Below, in pieces: positions 11,397-26,021 of a stretch of DNA of 64,000 nucleotides. The stretch comes from Bradyrhizobium sp. (GTDB lineage Bacteria > Pseudomonadota > Alphaproteobacteria > Rhizobiales > Xanthobacteraceae), in the NCBI RefSeq assembly GCF_016219575.1, contig NZ_JACRMG010000039.1, positions 49,189 to 113,188 of the forward strand, in the 5' to 3' direction. The position numbers and the translations under genes were made by a program. How positions within the stretch are numbered: position 1 is the stretch's first letter; each line of letters begins with the position of its first letter. The notes below the pieces were generated by a model. The model had not been told where the DNA came from and searched no databases. It worked only from the letters and a program-made list of their open reading frames with translations.

Positions 11397-14018
11397 ATGG
11401 TTGATACCAAAACGCCTGGCGACAAGCTGAGCATGCCGAGCAAGACCCTGACGCTGAAGCCGCGGGTCGAGACCGGCACCGTGCGCCAGAGTTTCAGCCA
11501 CGGCCGCAGCAAGCAGGTTGTGGTTGAAAAGCGCGGCAAGCGCCGCCTGCCCGGCGAGGCAGCCTCGCCTGGCGAAGCACCCGCGCCAGAGCCCGTTGCC
11601 AAGGCCGCCCCCGCCAGGCCTGCGCCGGGTGGACGTCCTGCCGCGCCGGCCGCACCGCGCTCAGGTTCCGGCGTCGTGCTGCGCACGCTGACCGAGGATG
11701 AACGTTCCGCCCGCGCCAGCGCGCTCGCCGATGCCAAGGTGCGCGAGGAAGAAGAGCGCCGGATCGCCGAAGAGGAAGCCAAGCGCCGCGCCAGCCGCGA
11801 AGGCATCGAGCAGGCCGAACGCGAGGCCGCCGAAGCCCGCCGCAAGGCCGAGGAAGAGCGGCATCGCCACGAGGAAGAGGCCAAGCGCAAGGCCGAGCAG
11901 GAAGCCAAGCGCCGCTTCGGCGAAGCCGAGGCTGCCGCAGCAAAGCCTGCCGCGACGGCCAAGCCTGCGACGACGACCGTCCGTACGCCCCCTTCCGTCA
12001 AGGCGCCCGGCATTGCCGTCGAAGTCGAAGAGGACGACGGTCCGCGACAGATCCGCCGCGGTCCCGGCGGCGCAATCCGCCCCGCCGCCGCGCCGAAGAC
12101 CACCCACAAGCCCGGCCCGCAGAAGCAGCGCGGCCGCCTTACCGTGACCACCGCGCTCAACGCCGACGAAGTGCGTGAGCGTTCGATCGCCTCGTTCCGC
12201 CGCCGCACCCAGCGCCTGAAGGGCCATGCGTCGAACGAAGCCAAGGAAAAGTTGATCCGCGAAGTGATTATTCCCGAAGCGATTACGATCCAGGAACTCG
12301 CCAACCGCATGTCGGAGCGCGCGGTCGACGTCATCCGCATGCTGATGAAGCAGGGCGCGATGCACAAGATCACCGACGTGATCGACGCCGATACCGCGCA
12401 GCTGATCGCCGAGGAACTCGGCCACACCGTCAAGCGCGTCGCCGCCTCCGACGTGGAAGAAGGCCTGTTCGACGCGGTCGACGATTCCACCGACACCGAG
12501 CCGCGTTCGCCCGTGGTGACCGTGATGGGTCACGTCGACCACGGCAAGACCTCGCTGCTCGACGCGCTGCGCCACGCCAATGTGGTGTCCGGCGAAGCCG
12601 GCGGCATCACCCAGCATATCGGCGCCTATCAGGTGACCTCGCCCGAGAGCGGCAAGAAGATCACCTTCATCGACACGCCCGGCCACGCCGCGTTCACCGC
12701 GATGCGCGCCCGCGGCGCCAAGGTGACCGACATCGTCGTGCTGGTGGTGGCGGCCGATGACGGCGTCATGCCGCAGACGGTGGAAGCCATCAACCACGCC
12801 AAGGCGGCCAAGGTGCCGATGATCGTGGCGATCAACAAGATCGACAAGCCCGATGCGAAGCCGGAGCGCGTGCGCACCGAGCTCCTGCAGTACGAGGTGC
12901 AGGTCGAATCGCTCGGCGGCGACGTCGTCGACGTCGAGGTTTCCGCCAAGAACAAGACCAACCTCGATCGCCTGCTCGAAATGATCGCGCTGCAGGCCGA
13001 CATCCTCGAGCTGAAGACCAATTCGCAGCGTCCCGCCGAAGGCACCGTGATCGAGGCCAAGCTCGACCGCGGCCGCGGTCCGGTGGCGACCGTGCTGGTC
13101 CAGCGCGGTACGCTCCGCATCGGCGACATCATCGTGGCCGGCGCCGAGATGGGCCGCGTCCGCGCACTGATCTCCGACCAGGGCGAGAATCTCGAGGAGG
13201 CCGGCCCGTCCGTGCCGGTCGAGGTGCTCGGCTTCAACGGCCCGCCGGAAGCCGGCGATCGCCTCGCCGTGGTCGAGAACGAAGCCCGCGCCCGCCAGGT
13301 CACCAGCTACCGCGCGCACCAGAAGCGCGAGAATGCCGCCGCCTCGATCTCGGGCATGCGCGGCTCGCTCGAGCAGATGATGTCGCAGCTCAAGACCGCG
13401 GGCCGCAAGGAATTCCCGCTGATCGTCAAGGCCGACGTGCAGGGCTCGCTGGAAGCGATCCTCGGCTCGCTGGAAAAGCTCGGCACCGAGGAAGTCGCCG
13501 CCCGCATCCTGCATGCCGGCGTCGGCGGCATCTCCGAGTCCGACGTGACGCTCGCCGAAGGCTTCAACGCCGCGATCATCGGCTTCTCCGTCCGCGCCAA
13601 CAAGGAAGCGGCGGCAGCGGCCAAGCGCAACGGCATCGAGATCCGCTACTACAACATCATTTACGACCTGGTCGACGACATCAAAAAGGCGATGTCGGGC
13701 CTGCTCGCGCCGACGCTGCGCGAAACCATGCTCGGCAACGCGCAGATCCTGGAAATCTTCAACATTTCCAAGGTCGGCAAGGTCGCGGGCTGCCGCGTCA
13801 CCGACGGCACCGTGGAACGCGGTGCCAACGTGCGCCTCATTCGCGACAACGTCGTCGTGCACGAAGGCAAGCTGTCGACGCTGAAGCGCTTCAAGGACGA
13901 AGTGAAGGAAGTTCAGTCCGGCCAGGAATGCGGCATGGCGTTCGAGAACTACGGCGACATGCGCGCCGGTGACGTCATCGAGTGCTATCGTGTGGAGACG
14001 ATCCAGCGCTCGCTGTAA
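11397..14018 (+). CDS. infB: translation initiation factor IF-2
   Basis: 873 aa; [36 protein letters not shown] GTPase motifs; charged Ala/Glu/Arg/Lys-rich N-terminus. Confidence 0.98.
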   Translation: MVDTKTPGDKLSMPSKTLTLKPRVETGTVRQSFSHGRSKQVVVEKRGKRRLPGEAASPGEAPAPEPVAKAAPARPAPGGRPAAPAAPRSGSGVVLRTLTEDERSARASALADAKVREEEERRIAEEEAKRRASREGIEQAEREAAEARRKAEEERHRHEEEAKRKAEQEAKRRFGEAEAAAAKPAATAKPATTTVRTPPSVKAPGIAVEVEEDDGPRQIRRGPGGAIRPAAAPKTTHKPGPQKQRGRLTVTTALNADEVRERSIASFRRRTQRLKGHASNEAKEKLIREVIIPEAITIQELANRMSERAVDVIRMLMKQGAMHKITDVIDADTAQLIAEELGHTVKRVAASDVEEGLFDAVDDSTDTEPRSPVVTVMGHVDHGKTSLLDALRHANVVSGEAGGITQHIGAYQVTSPESGKKITFIDTPGHAAFTAMRARGAKVTDIVVLVVAADDGVMPQTVEAINHAKAAKVPMIVAINKIDKPDAKPERVRTELLQYEVQVESLGGDVVDVEVSAKNKTNLDRLLEMIALQADILELKTNSQRPAEGTVIEAKLDRGRGPVATVLVQRGTLRIGDIIVAGAEMGRVRALISDQGENLEEAGPSVPVEVLGFNGPPEAGDRLAVVENEARARQVTSYRAHQKRENAAASISGMRGSLEQMMSQLKTAGRKEFPLIVKADVQGSLEAILGSLEKLGTEEVAARILHAGVGGISESDVTLAEGFNAAIIGFSVRANKEAAAAAKRNGIEIRYYNIIYDLVDDIKKAMSGLLAPTLRETMLGNAQILEIFNISKVGKVAGCRVTDGTVERGANVRLIRDNVVVHEGKLSTLKRFKDEVKEVQSGQECGMAFENYGDMRAGDVIECYRVETIQRSL

Positions 14019-14066
14019 GTCCGAATCTTACAAAGCGACTGGATTTTTTGCGAACTGAACTAAGGG

Positions 14067-14100
14067 CGTCATGGCCGGACGCGTTCCGGCCATCCACGCC
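14067..14100. repeat. intergenic palindromic repeat, family A half copy
   Basis: CGTCATGGCCGGACGCGTTCCGGCCATCCACGCC, one arm only. Confidence 0.7.
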
Positions 14101-14174
14101 CTGTCCCGATTGAAACGAGAAAGACGCCATCGCCCGGCAATCGCGCGGGCCATGGCGGTTTTGAGAAAACCGTT

Positions 14175-14594
14175 ATGCCTCGGCATCATCAGAAGAAGGG
14201 CTCCGCCCCCGGCGGTTCGCAGCGGCAATTGCGCGTCGGCGAGCTGGTACGGCATGCGGTGGCCGATATCCTCGCACAGGGCAGCGTGCATGACGCGGAC
14301 CTCGAGGGCCACATCATCACCGTGCCGGAAGTGCGGATGTCACCCGACCTCAAGCTTGCGACCGTCTACGTGATGCCGCTCGGCGGACGCGACACCGAGC
14401 TCGTGATTGCTGCACTCGACCGCAACAAGAAGTATCTGCGCGGCGAGATCGCACACCGCGTTAACCTGAAATTTGCACCTGAGATTCGATTCCGCGCCGA
14501 CGAGCGATTCGACGAAGCGGAACGGATCGAGAAATTACTGCGAACACCTGCGGTGCAGAGAGACCTCGCACCCGGACAGGACGACAAGGAATGA
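14175..14594 (+). CDS. rbfA: ribosome-binding factor A
   Basis: 139 aa; [59 protein letters not shown]. Confidence 0.95.
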   Translation: MPRHHQKKGSAPGGSQRQLRVGELVRHAVADILAQGSVHDADLEGHIITVPEVRMSPDLKLATVYVMPLGGRDTELVIAALDRNKKYLRGEIAHRVNLKFAPEIRFRADERFDEAERIEKLLRTPAVQRDLAPGQDDKE

Positions 14595-15685
14595 CCGTGA
14601 CCACGGCGAACAGCGCGCCGGATGCGCAGAATGCGCAAGCCCGCGACGCCAACGAAAATATTTTTCCGGATGCGCAGCGCGAGCCGCGCCGCACCAACAA
14701 CGATCCGCGCAACAAGCAGCAGCAGGTCAAGCGCGACCGCCGCGACGTCCATGGCTGGGTCGTGCTCGACAAGCCGATCGGCATGACCTCGACCCAGGCC
14801 GTGGCCGTGGTGAAGCGCCTGTTCAATGCCAAGCGCGCCGGTCATGCCGGCACGCTCGATCCGCTCGCTTCCGGCGGACTGCCGATTGCGCTCGGCGAGG
14901 CCACCAAGACCGTTCCCTTCGTGATGGACGGCCGCAAGCGCTACCGCTTCACGGTGTGCTGGGGCGAGGAGCGCGACACCGACGACACCGAGGGCCGGGT
15001 GGTCAGGACCAGCGAGTTGCGCCCGACGGCGGAGGCGATTTCGGCCCTCTTGCCCCGCTTTACCGGGTTGATCGAGCAGATCCCGCCGCAATATTCGGCC
15101 ATCAAGGTGCAGGGCGAGCGGGCCTATGACCTGGCGCGGGACGGCGAGACGGTCGAGCTGGCGCCCCGCCCGATCGAGATTCACTATTTATCCCTTGTAG
15201 AACAACTAGATAGCAACCGATCGGTGTTCGAGGCCGAGTGCGGCAAGGGAACCTATGTGCGGGCGCTCGCCCGCGATATCGGCCGGATTTTGGGCTGTTT
15301 CGGCCATATCTGCGAGCTGCGCCGTACCTTGGTGGGCCCGTTTACCGAAGCGGACATGATTCCGCTGGAAGAATTGGAGGCTTTGTGCAATAGAGCCGCG
15401 TCCGGCGAGGGAAGCCTCGCCGACGCGCTCCTGCCCGTTGAGACCGCGCTGGACGACATCCCGGCACTGGCCGTCACACGGGCGGATGCGGCAAGGCTCC
15501 ATCGGGGCCAGGCCGTTTTGTTGCGCGGACGGGATGCGCCCAATAGTAGCGGCACAGTCTATGTCACGGTGGCAGGCCGGCTTTTGGCGCTTGCCGAACT
15601 GGGCAATGGCGAACTCATCCCCAAGCGCGTGTTCAACCTGACCGGGCTGGTTGCCAGCTCCGGCCGCAACGATGAAAGAAGTTGA
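14591..15685 (+). CDS. truB: tRNA pseudouridine(55) synthase
   Basis: 364 aa; [41 protein letters not shown] catalytic motif. Confidence 0.97.
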   Translation: MTVTTANSAPDAQNAQARDANENIFPDAQREPRRTNNDPRNKQQQVKRDRRDVHGWVVLDKPIGMTSTQAVAVVKRLFNAKRAGHAGTLDPLASGGLPIALGEATKTVPFVMDGRKRYRFTVCWGEERDTDDTEGRVVRTSELRPTAEAISALLPRFTGLIEQIPPQYSAIKVQGERAYDLARDGETVELAPRPIEIHYLSLVEQLDSNRSVFEAECGKGTYVRALARDIGRILGCFGHICELRRTLVGPFTEADMIPLEELEALCNRAASGEGSLADALLPVETALDDIPALAVTRADAARLHRGQAVLLRGRDAPNSSGTVYVTVAGRLLALAELGNGELIPKRVFNLTGLVASSGRNDERS

Positions 15686-15687
15686 CG

Positions 15688-15957
15688 ATGTCGATTACCG
15701 CGCAACGCAAAGCGGAAGTCATCAAGACCAATGCCACCAAGGCCGGCGATACCGGCTCTCCCGAGGTGCAGGTTGCGATCCTGTCGGAACGCATCAACGC
15801 CCTCACCGACCATTTCAAGACCCACGTGAAGGACAACCATTCCCGCCGTGGCCTCTTGAAGCTCGTGTCGACGCGCCGCTCCCTGCTCAACTACCTGAAG
15901 AACAAGGACGAGGCGCGTTACAAGGCGCTGCTCGAGAAGCACAACATCCGTCGCTGA
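15688..15957 (+). CDS. rpsO: 30S ribosomal protein S15
   Basis: [71 protein letters not shown]. Confidence 0.98.
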   Translation: MSITAQRKAEVIKTNATKAGDTGSPEVQVAILSERINALTDHFKTHVKDNHSRRGLLKLVSTRRSLLNYLKNKDEARYKALLEKHNIRR

Positions 15958-15967
15958 GCACGTCACG

Positions 15968-15991
15968 ACGCGCGCCGCTGGCGCGCGTTTT
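15968..15991 (+). terminator. hairpin after rpsO
   Basis: CGCGCGCCGCTGGCGCGCGTTTTC: GC-rich hairpin with short T run about 10 nt after the rpsO stop. Confidence 0.55.
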
Positions 15992-15992
15992 C

Positions 15993-16043
15993 GCATGATC
16001 TTTACGGAAGATCCGGCTTTCGATTCCCGAAAGACGATCATGC
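15993..16043. repeat. intergenic palindromic repeat, family B (diverged copy)
   Basis: GCATGATC ... GATCATGC flanking ttttacggaagatccggctttcgattcccgaaagac; same outer arms as 11247-11291. Confidence 0.65.
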
Positions 16044-16188
16044 ACAAGGCCATGACCCCGAAAGACATGACGGGTCATGCGCAAAGCAAGCGTCCAGCAG
16101 CAATCCGGCCGCTGGACCGGGCAAGGTGCCCAAGACTGACGAGAGGATGGACGCCATCCGAGACATCAAGACCATGGCAGGATCGCCG

Positions 16189-16217
16189 GATGCTGATCGG
16201 CATTTTCGATCAGCATC
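16189..16217 (+). promoter_or_regulatory. perfect 11-bp stem-loop in the pnp 5' leader
   Basis: GATGCTGATCG gcatttt CGATCAGCATC, about 72 nt upstream of the pnp ATG. Confidence 0.7.
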
Positions 16218-16288
16218 TCGCCATCTTGCGCATGGTCTTTTTGTTTTTGGGCGGACGGCCTTTCGTGAACCCATGAAAGAAGACCGAT

Positions 16289-18445
<2,157 letters not shown>

Positions 18446-18470
18446 GCGCCTGCGACATCACAATCCGGAA

Positions 18471-18498
18471 AGGGCGGCCGCAAGGCCGCCCTTTTTGT
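18471..18498 (+). terminator. intrinsic terminator after pnp
   Basis: AGGGCGGCCGCAAGGCCGCCCTTTTTGT hairpin plus T run. Confidence 0.88.
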
Positions 18499-18653
18499 TT
18501 GTTCCCTCACCCGCTGCGCCCCTAGGATAGCCTGCGCGATTCCGCCGCAGCGTCACCGTGACTGCATTCGAAAACGGGTATGACGCCTCCCGCGTATCTC
18601 ATCGCGCTGTCGCGCGTTGTGCACAGCAGACCCGCCCCTGACAGGAGAAACCA

Positions 18654-19385
18654 ATGTCAACCCTATCCCGGCGCCATCTCATGTTCGCCGCTACCGGTAT
18701 CATCGCCGCTGCCGCCGCCCCGCGTATCGTGTTCGCGCAGGGGCAGATGGCACCGGCGGGTCCGTTCAAGCTCGATCCGCTCGCCTATCCCGCCAACTCA
18801 CTGGAGCCGCATATCGACGCCAGGACGATGGAAATCCATCACGACCGGCATCATCAGGCCTTCATCACCAATCTGAACAATTTCGCCAAGGACAACCCGC
18901 AGATCGCGGCCAAGCCGGTACCGGACATCCTCGGCAATCTCAACGACGTGCCGGAAGCGATCCGCACCGGCGTGCGCAACAGCATGGGCGGTCATGCCAA
19001 CCACACCATGTTCTGGCAGATCATGGGCCCCAACGGCGGCAAGGCGGAAGGCGACGTGCTGGCCGCGATCGACCGCGACCTCGGCGGCATGGAGAAATTC
19101 CAGACCGACTTCAATGCGGCCGGCGGACGGGTGTTCGGTTCCGGCTGGGTGTTCGTGACCGTGACGAAAGACGGCAAGCTCGCCATCGAGACGCGTCCCA
19201 ACCAGGACAATCCGATGATGGACGGCAAGCGCGTGCTGCTCGGCAACGACGTGTGGGAACACGCCTATTACCTCAACTACCAGAACCGCCGCGCCGACTA
19301 TCTCAAGGCGTGGTGGAACACGGTGAACTGGAAGGTGATCGGCGAGCGCTTTGCGGCCGCCAAGGCCGGCACCCTCGGCGTTTAG
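18654..19385 (+). CDS. sodB: superoxide dismutase (Fe/Mn type) with Tat-like signal peptide
   Basis: 243 aa; MSTLSRRHLMFAATGIIAAAAAPRIVFAQ leader, then HHDRHHQAFITNLN, GGHANHTMFWQIM, DVWEHAYYLNYQNRRADYL. Confidence 0.92.
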   Translation: MSTLSRRHLMFAATGIIAAAAAPRIVFAQGQMAPAGPFKLDPLAYPANSLEPHIDARTMEIHHDRHHQAFITNLNNFAKDNPQIAAKPVPDILGNLNDVPEAIRTGVRNSMGGHANHTMFWQIMGPNGGKAEGDVLAAIDRDLGGMEKFQTDFNAAGGRVFGSGWVFVTVTKDGKLAIETRPNQDNPMMDGKRVLLGNDVWEHAYYLNYQNRRADYLKAWWNTVNWKVIGERFAAAKAGTLGV

Positions 19386-19394
19386 GCAAGAGAA

Positions 19395-19425
19395 AACCGG
19401 GTGCAGGTCATCCCTGCACCCGGTT
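19395..19425. terminator. bidirectional terminator between convergent sodB and katG
   Basis: AACCGGGTGCAGG tcatc CCTGCACCCGGTT, perfect 13-bp stem between the two convergent stop codons. Confidence 0.85.
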
Positions 19426-19456
19426 CGCCTGCCGGTCAAACTACCGGCGATCGGTT

Positions 19457-21688
<2,232 letters not shown>

Positions 21689-21732
21689 TCAGGGGAAGTT
21701 GATTTTAATGATCGAAGCGATAAGATAATCTG

Positions 21733-22665
21733 ATGATAAATCCTACGCTCCGTCAGCTCCGGTATTTCGATGCGCTGGCCCGACATGGCCATTTCGGCCG
21801 CGCCGCCGAAGCATGCTCGATTTCGCAGCCGGCCTTGTCGATGCAGATCAAGGAAATGGAGGAAGGCCTCGGCGGCACGCTGCTCGAACGAAGCGCCCGC
21901 CAGGTCACGCTCACCCGGCTCGGCGAGGAGCTGATCGAGCGCGTCCGCGACATCCTGCGCTCGGTCGACGAGCTCGGCGATTTTGCGCGCGCCTCGCGCG
22001 ACCGCTTTGCCGGACGGCTGCGCATCGGCATGATCCCGACGGTTGCGCCCTATCTGCTGCCCCGCATCATCGGCGACCTGACGCGGATGCATCCGGAACT
22101 CGATATCCAGGTGCGCGAAGCGCTAACATCCAAGCTGATCCAGGAGCTTTCCGAGGGCCGGCTCGACACCGCGATCGTTGCGCTGCCGGTATCGGAGGCC
22201 TCGCTGACCGAGGTGGCCCTGTTCAGCGAGGATTTCCTGCTGGTGCGGCCTCTCGAGGACGAGGGAACGCCAGTGCCCAGCCGCGAGATGCTGCGCGAGA
22301 TGCGGCTGCTGCTGCTGGAAGAAGGCCACTGCTTCCGCGACCAGGCGCTGTCGTTCTGCAAGATGCATTCCTCGCCGCGCGAGCTGTTGGACGCGAGTTC
22401 GCTGTCGACGCTGGTGCAGATGGTGAGCGCCGGCGTCGGCGTCACGCTGATCCCGGAAATGGCCGTCCAGGTGGAGACACGCTCGGCGGCGGTGTCGGTC
22501 GCGCGCTTCAGGAACCCGCAGCCGTCGCGAACCATCGGCATGGTCTGGCGCAAGACCAGCCCGCTGGCCCGGCAACTCACGCAAATCTCCGAAGTCGTGT
22601 GCCTGTCGGCCGGCAAGCCGCGCGGCAAGCAGACCGCGCCGCCGGCGCGCAACCACCGCAGCTGA
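21733..22665 (+). CDS. oxyR: LysR-family regulator, OxyR-like hydrogen-peroxide sensor
   Basis: 310 aa; N-terminal HTH (LRQLRYFDALARHGHFGRAAEACSISQPALSMQIKEMEE), two Cys in CFRDQALSFCKMHSS; divergent from katG. Confidence 0.87.
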   Translation: MINPTLRQLRYFDALARHGHFGRAAEACSISQPALSMQIKEMEEGLGGTLLERSARQVTLTRLGEELIERVRDILRSVDELGDFARASRDRFAGRLRIGMIPTVAPYLLPRIIGDLTRMHPELDIQVREALTSKLIQELSEGRLDTAIVALPVSEASLTEVALFSEDFLLVRPLEDEGTPVPSREMLREMRLLLLEEGHCFRDQALSFCKMHSSPRELLDASSLSTLVQMVSAGVGVTLIPEMAVQVETRSAAVSVARFRNPQPSRTIGMVWRKTSPLARQLTQISEVVCLSAGKPRGKQTAPPARNHRS

Positions 22666-22678
22666 ACGGCACGCTTGC

Positions 22679-23185
22679 GTGACGCTTGCATCGCCGGCCG
22701 CCCTGGCCGAGAACGTCCGCATGCCGGCTCCGATCATCCGCCCTGCGCTGCCGCGCGAATATGACGAGGTCGCCCGCGTCTGGATGGAGAGCTGGGTCTC
22801 CACCGGACTTGCGGAGGCCAGCAACTTCCTGCTCGCCAATCTGCGCGCGCGCGTCCGTCAGGAAATCGAGGGCGGCTGGAGCCTGTTCGTCGCCGACGAC
22901 AGCGGCATTCTTGCCGCGATGCTGGCGCTGCATCTGCCGGACAGATATCTCGACCAGCTGTTCGTCGCGCCGGAATATCAGGGCAAGGGCGTCGGCCGGC
23001 AGCTGCTTGCCTTCACGCGGCAACAATTGCCTGACGAAATCTGGCTGCGCTGCGTACGCGAGAACGAAAAGGCCTGGCGCTGGTACGAGCGCGAGGGATT
23101 TGTCCACGAAAAGGAAGAGGTCGCGAGCGCGACGGGATTCATGATGAAATATTATCGATGGAAGAATGAGGAAACGGTCCGATGA
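22679..23185 (+). CDS. GNAT family N-acetyltransferase (start codon uncertain; ATG at 22721 likely)
   Basis: MPAPIIRPALPREYDEVARVWMESW..., QLFVAPEYQGKGVGRQLL acetyl-CoA motif. Confidence 0.85.
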   Translation: MTLASPAALAENVRMPAPIIRPALPREYDEVARVWMESWVSTGLAEASNFLLANLRARVRQEIEGGWSLFVADDSGILAAMLALHLPDRYLDQLFVAPEYQGKGVGRQLLAFTRQQLPDEIWLRCVRENEKAWRWYEREGFVHEKEEVASATGFMMKYYRWKNEETVR

Positions 23186-23778
23186 TGAAACTCTACTGGT
23201 CGCCGCGTTCGCGCTCGTTCACCGCGCTCTGGCTGATGGAAGAAGCCGGCGTGCCTTACGAGCGCGTGCTGACCGATATTGCCACCGGCGCGCAGCGCAC
23301 GCCGGAATATCTCGCGATCAACCCGATGGGCAAGGTGCCGGCGCTGCAGGACGGAGATGCGACGCTGGCTGAAGCCGCCGCGATCTGCGCCTATGTCGCC
23401 GAGCGCTGCCCGGAGGCGAAGCTCGCACCGCCCGTCGGCGAACCGTCGCGCGCGAAATATCTCTACTGGTTGTTCTTCGGCCCGAGCTGCATCGAGCCTG
23501 CGATCGTGCAGCTTGCCACCAAGATCGAGATGAACCCGGTCGCCGCCGGCTGGGGCGATGCGCAGCGGGTGGTCGACGTTCTCGATGCCGCCCTGCAGAA
23601 GGGACCGTGGCTGCTTGGGGAGAATTTCTCCGCCGCCGACATCGTGATCGGCTCGGGCCTGAATTTCGGCGTGCGGCTGTTCAAGATGATCCCGTCGCGG
23701 CCGTCGTTCGACGCCTACATCGCGCGCTGCATGGCGCGCCCGGCGTTCCAGCGCGCGGAGAAGATCGCGGCGGGCTAG
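23182..23778 (+). CDS. glutathione S-transferase family protein
   Basis: 198 aa; MMKLYWSPRSRSFTALWLMEEAGVPYERV, NPMGKVPALQDGDATLAEAAAICAYVAER. Confidence 0.9.
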   Translation: MMKLYWSPRSRSFTALWLMEEAGVPYERVLTDIATGAQRTPEYLAINPMGKVPALQDGDATLAEAAAICAYVAERCPEAKLAPPVGEPSRAKYLYWLFFGPSCIEPAIVQLATKIEMNPVAAGWGDAQRVVDVLDAALQKGPWLLGENFSAADIVIGSGLNFGVRLFKMIPSRPSFDAYIARCMARPAFQRAEKIAAG

Positions 23779-24587
23779 TCCTTCTCGGGCTTCAGCGTTT
23801 CCGGCCGCGGCATCGAGATGATGTTGTAGCCGGAATCGACGTAATGCACTTCGCCGGTGACGCCGCCGGAGAGGCCCGACAACAGGTACAGCGCCGAGCC
23901 GCCGAGTTCCTCCAGCGTCACGCCGCGACCGAGCGGCGAGTTCTTCTGCTGGAAGGCGAACATGGCGCGCGCGTCGCCGATGCCGGAGCCGGCGAGCGTG
24001 CGGATCGGACCTGCGGAGAGCGCATTGATGCGAATGTTGCGCGGGCCGAAATCGGACGCGAGGTAGCGCACGGAAGCCTCGAGCGCCGCCTTGGCCACGC
24101 CCATGACATTGTAGTTCGGCATCACCCGCATCGAGCCGCCGAAGGTGAGCGTGATCATGGTGCCGCCGGATTCCGGCATCAGCTCGGCCGCGCGTTTGGC
24201 CAGCTCCGTGAAGGAGAAGCAGGAAATCACCATGGTGCGCGAGAAATTCGCGCGCGTGGTGTCGGCGTAACGTCCCTTCAGCTCGTTCTTGTCGGAGAAG
24301 CCGATGGCGTGGACGAGGAAATCGAGGCCGCCCCATTTGGCGCGCAGCGCGGCGAATACCGCATCGACGCTGGCGATGTCCTCGACGTCACAGGGCAGGA
24401 CGGTGTCGACCTTGAGCTCTTCGGCGAGCGGCTTGACGCGCTTGCCCAGCGCCTCGCCCTGATAGGTGAAGGCAAGCTCCGCGCCCTGGGCCTTGAGTGC
24501 CTGGGCGATGCCCCAGGCGATGGAATGATCATTGGCAATGCCCATGATCAGACCGCGTTTTCCCTGCATCAGGCCCGTCATTGTCAC
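23775..24587 (-). CDS. fabI: enoyl-[acyl-carrier-protein] reductase (NADH)
   Basis: 270 aa; GLIMGIANDHSIAWGIAQALKAQGAELAFTYQGE, YNVMGVAKAALEASVRYLA. Confidence 0.95.
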   Translation of the reverse strand: MTMTGLMQGKRGLIMGIANDHSIAWGIAQALKAQGAELAFTYQGEALGKRVKPLAEELKVDTVLPCDVEDIASVDAVFAALRAKWGGLDFLVHAIGFSDKNELKGRYADTTRANFSRTMVISCFSFTELAKRAAELMPESGGTMITLTFGGSMRVMPNYNVMGVAKAALEASVRYLASDFGPRNIRINALSAGPIRTLAGSGIGDARAMFAFQQKNSPLGRGVTLEELGGSALYLLSGLSGGVTGEVHYVDSGYNIISMPRPETLKPEKD

Positions 24588-24599
24588 CTACTCCATTTA

Positions 24600-24713
24600 C
24601 GTCAGGCCCGGGCAAAAGCGCGAAGCGCGTCTTCGCGCCAGATGTCCCGGGCATCCACGGCTTTCTAGCCTAGTACCAAGACGTGGATGGCCGGGACAAG
24701 CCCGGCCATGACG
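24600..24713. repeat. intergenic palindromic repeat, family A (full copy, extended left-arm loop)
   Basis: GTCAGGCCCGGGC[aaaagcgcgaagcgcgtcttcgcgccagatg]TCCCGGGCATCCACGG ... ACGTGGATGGCCGGGACAAGCCCGGCCATGACG. Confidence 0.88.
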
Positions 24714-24746
24714 ACACAACTCAAATTATTCCACGCACGAAGAACG

Positions 24747-25970
24747 TCACGCATCCATCCGCTTGAACACCAGCGTGGCGTTGGTGCCGCCGAAGCCGAA
24801 GGAGTTCGACAGCACCGTGCCGAGCCTGGCATTGTCGATGCGCTTGCGCACGATCGGCATGTCGGCAAACACCGGATCGAGCTCGCTGATGTGGGCGCTT
24901 TCGCAGACGAAACCGTTGTTCATCATCAATAGCGAGTAGATCGCTTCCTGCACGCCCGTGGCGCCGAGCGAGTGGCCGGTGAGCGCCTTGGTCGCCGAGA
25001 TCGGCGGGCACTTGTCGCCGGTGCCGAACACCTTGCGGATCGCCTCGATCTCCGGGGGATCGCCGGCCGGCGTCGAAGTGGCGTGCGGGTTGATGTAATC
25101 GACCGGCGTCTTCACGGTCGCCAGCGCCATGCGCATGCAGCGCTCGGCGCCTTCGCCGGACGGCGCCACCATGTCATAGCCGTCGGAGGTCGCGCCGTAA
25201 CCGACCACCTCGCCATAGATGCGCGCGCCGCGCGCCTTGGCGTGCTCGAGCTCTTCCAGAACGACAACACCGGCGCCGCCGGCGATGACGAAACCGTCGC
25301 GGCTGACGTCGTAAGGACGCGAGGCGGTGGCGGGCGTGTCGTTGTATTTCGAGGACATCGCGCCCATGGCGTCGAACAGCACCGACAGCGACCAGTCGAG
25401 CTCCTCGCAACCGCCGGCGAAGATGACATCCTGCTTGCCCATCTGGATCGTCTCATAGGCATTGCCGATGCAATGGTTCGACGTCGCGCAGGCCGACGAG
25501 ATCGAATAGTTCACGCCCTTGATCTTGAACCAGGTGGCGAGCGTCGCCGATGCGGTCGACGACATCGCCTTCGGCACCGCAAAGGGGCCGACCCGCTTGG
25601 GGCCCTTGGTGCGCGTAATGTCGGCGGCTTCGACGATGGTCCGCGCGGACGGCCCGCCCGAACCCATGATGATGCCGGTGCGGATGTTGGAGACTTCGGA
25701 CGGCTCGAGACCGGAATCCTGGATCGACTGCTCCATCGCGATGTGATTCCAGCCCGCGCCATCGGCGAGGAAGCGCATGGCGCGGCGGTCGATCACGTCG
25801 GAGGGATTGAGCGTCGGTGCGCCCTGCACCTGCGAACGGAAGCCAAGCTCCTTGTATTTCGAAGCATGGGTGATGCCGGACTTTGCCTCATGCAGGCTCG
25901 ACAGCACTTCCTGGGTGTTGTTTCCGATGGACGAGACGATGCCCATCCCCGTGATGACAACCCGCCTCAT
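24747..25970 (-). CDS. fabB: beta-ketoacyl-ACP synthase I
   Basis: ORF 24747..25994, likely start [32 protein letters not shown] active-site Cys, [28 protein letters not shown]. Confidence 0.94.
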   Translation of the reverse strand: MRRVVITGMGIVSSIGNNTQEVLSSLHEAKSGITHASKYKELGFRSQVQGAPTLNPSDVIDRRAMRFLADGAGWNHIAMEQSIQDSGLEPSEVSNIRTGIIMGSGGPSARTIVEAADITRTKGPKRVGPFAVPKAMSSTASATLATWFKIKGVNYSISSACATSNHCIGNAYETIQMGKQDVIFAGGCEELDWSLSVLFDAMGAMSSKYNDTPATASRPYDVSRDGFVIAGGAGVVVLEELEHAKARGARIYGEVVGYGATSDGYDMVAPSGEGAERCMRMALATVKTPVDYINPHATSTPAGDPPEIEAIRKVFGTGDKCPPISATKALTGHSLGATGVQEAIYSLLMMNNGFVCESAHISELDPVFADMPIVRKRIDNARLGTVLSNSFGFGGTNATLVFKRMDA

Positions 25971-26021
25971 GTTCGCCTCGCCCTGTCCGTTCATCCTTGG
26001 TGTGATAGCTTGCAGACAAGT

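Noticed and set aside
11700-11960. Repetitive Glu/Ala/Lys/Arg coding tract in infB as a possible novel repeat protein
   Set aside because: Charged coiled-coil N-termini are normal for alphaproteobacterial IF-2.
11661-13862. 733-aa ORF on the minus strand
   Set aside because: Antisense to infB, which has unmistakable IF-2 motifs; low-complexity His/Asp/Gly-rich translation.
15995-16276. 93-aa ORF in the rpsO-pnp spacer
   Set aside because: Spans repeat and hairpin sequence; no ribosome-binding or protein signature seen.
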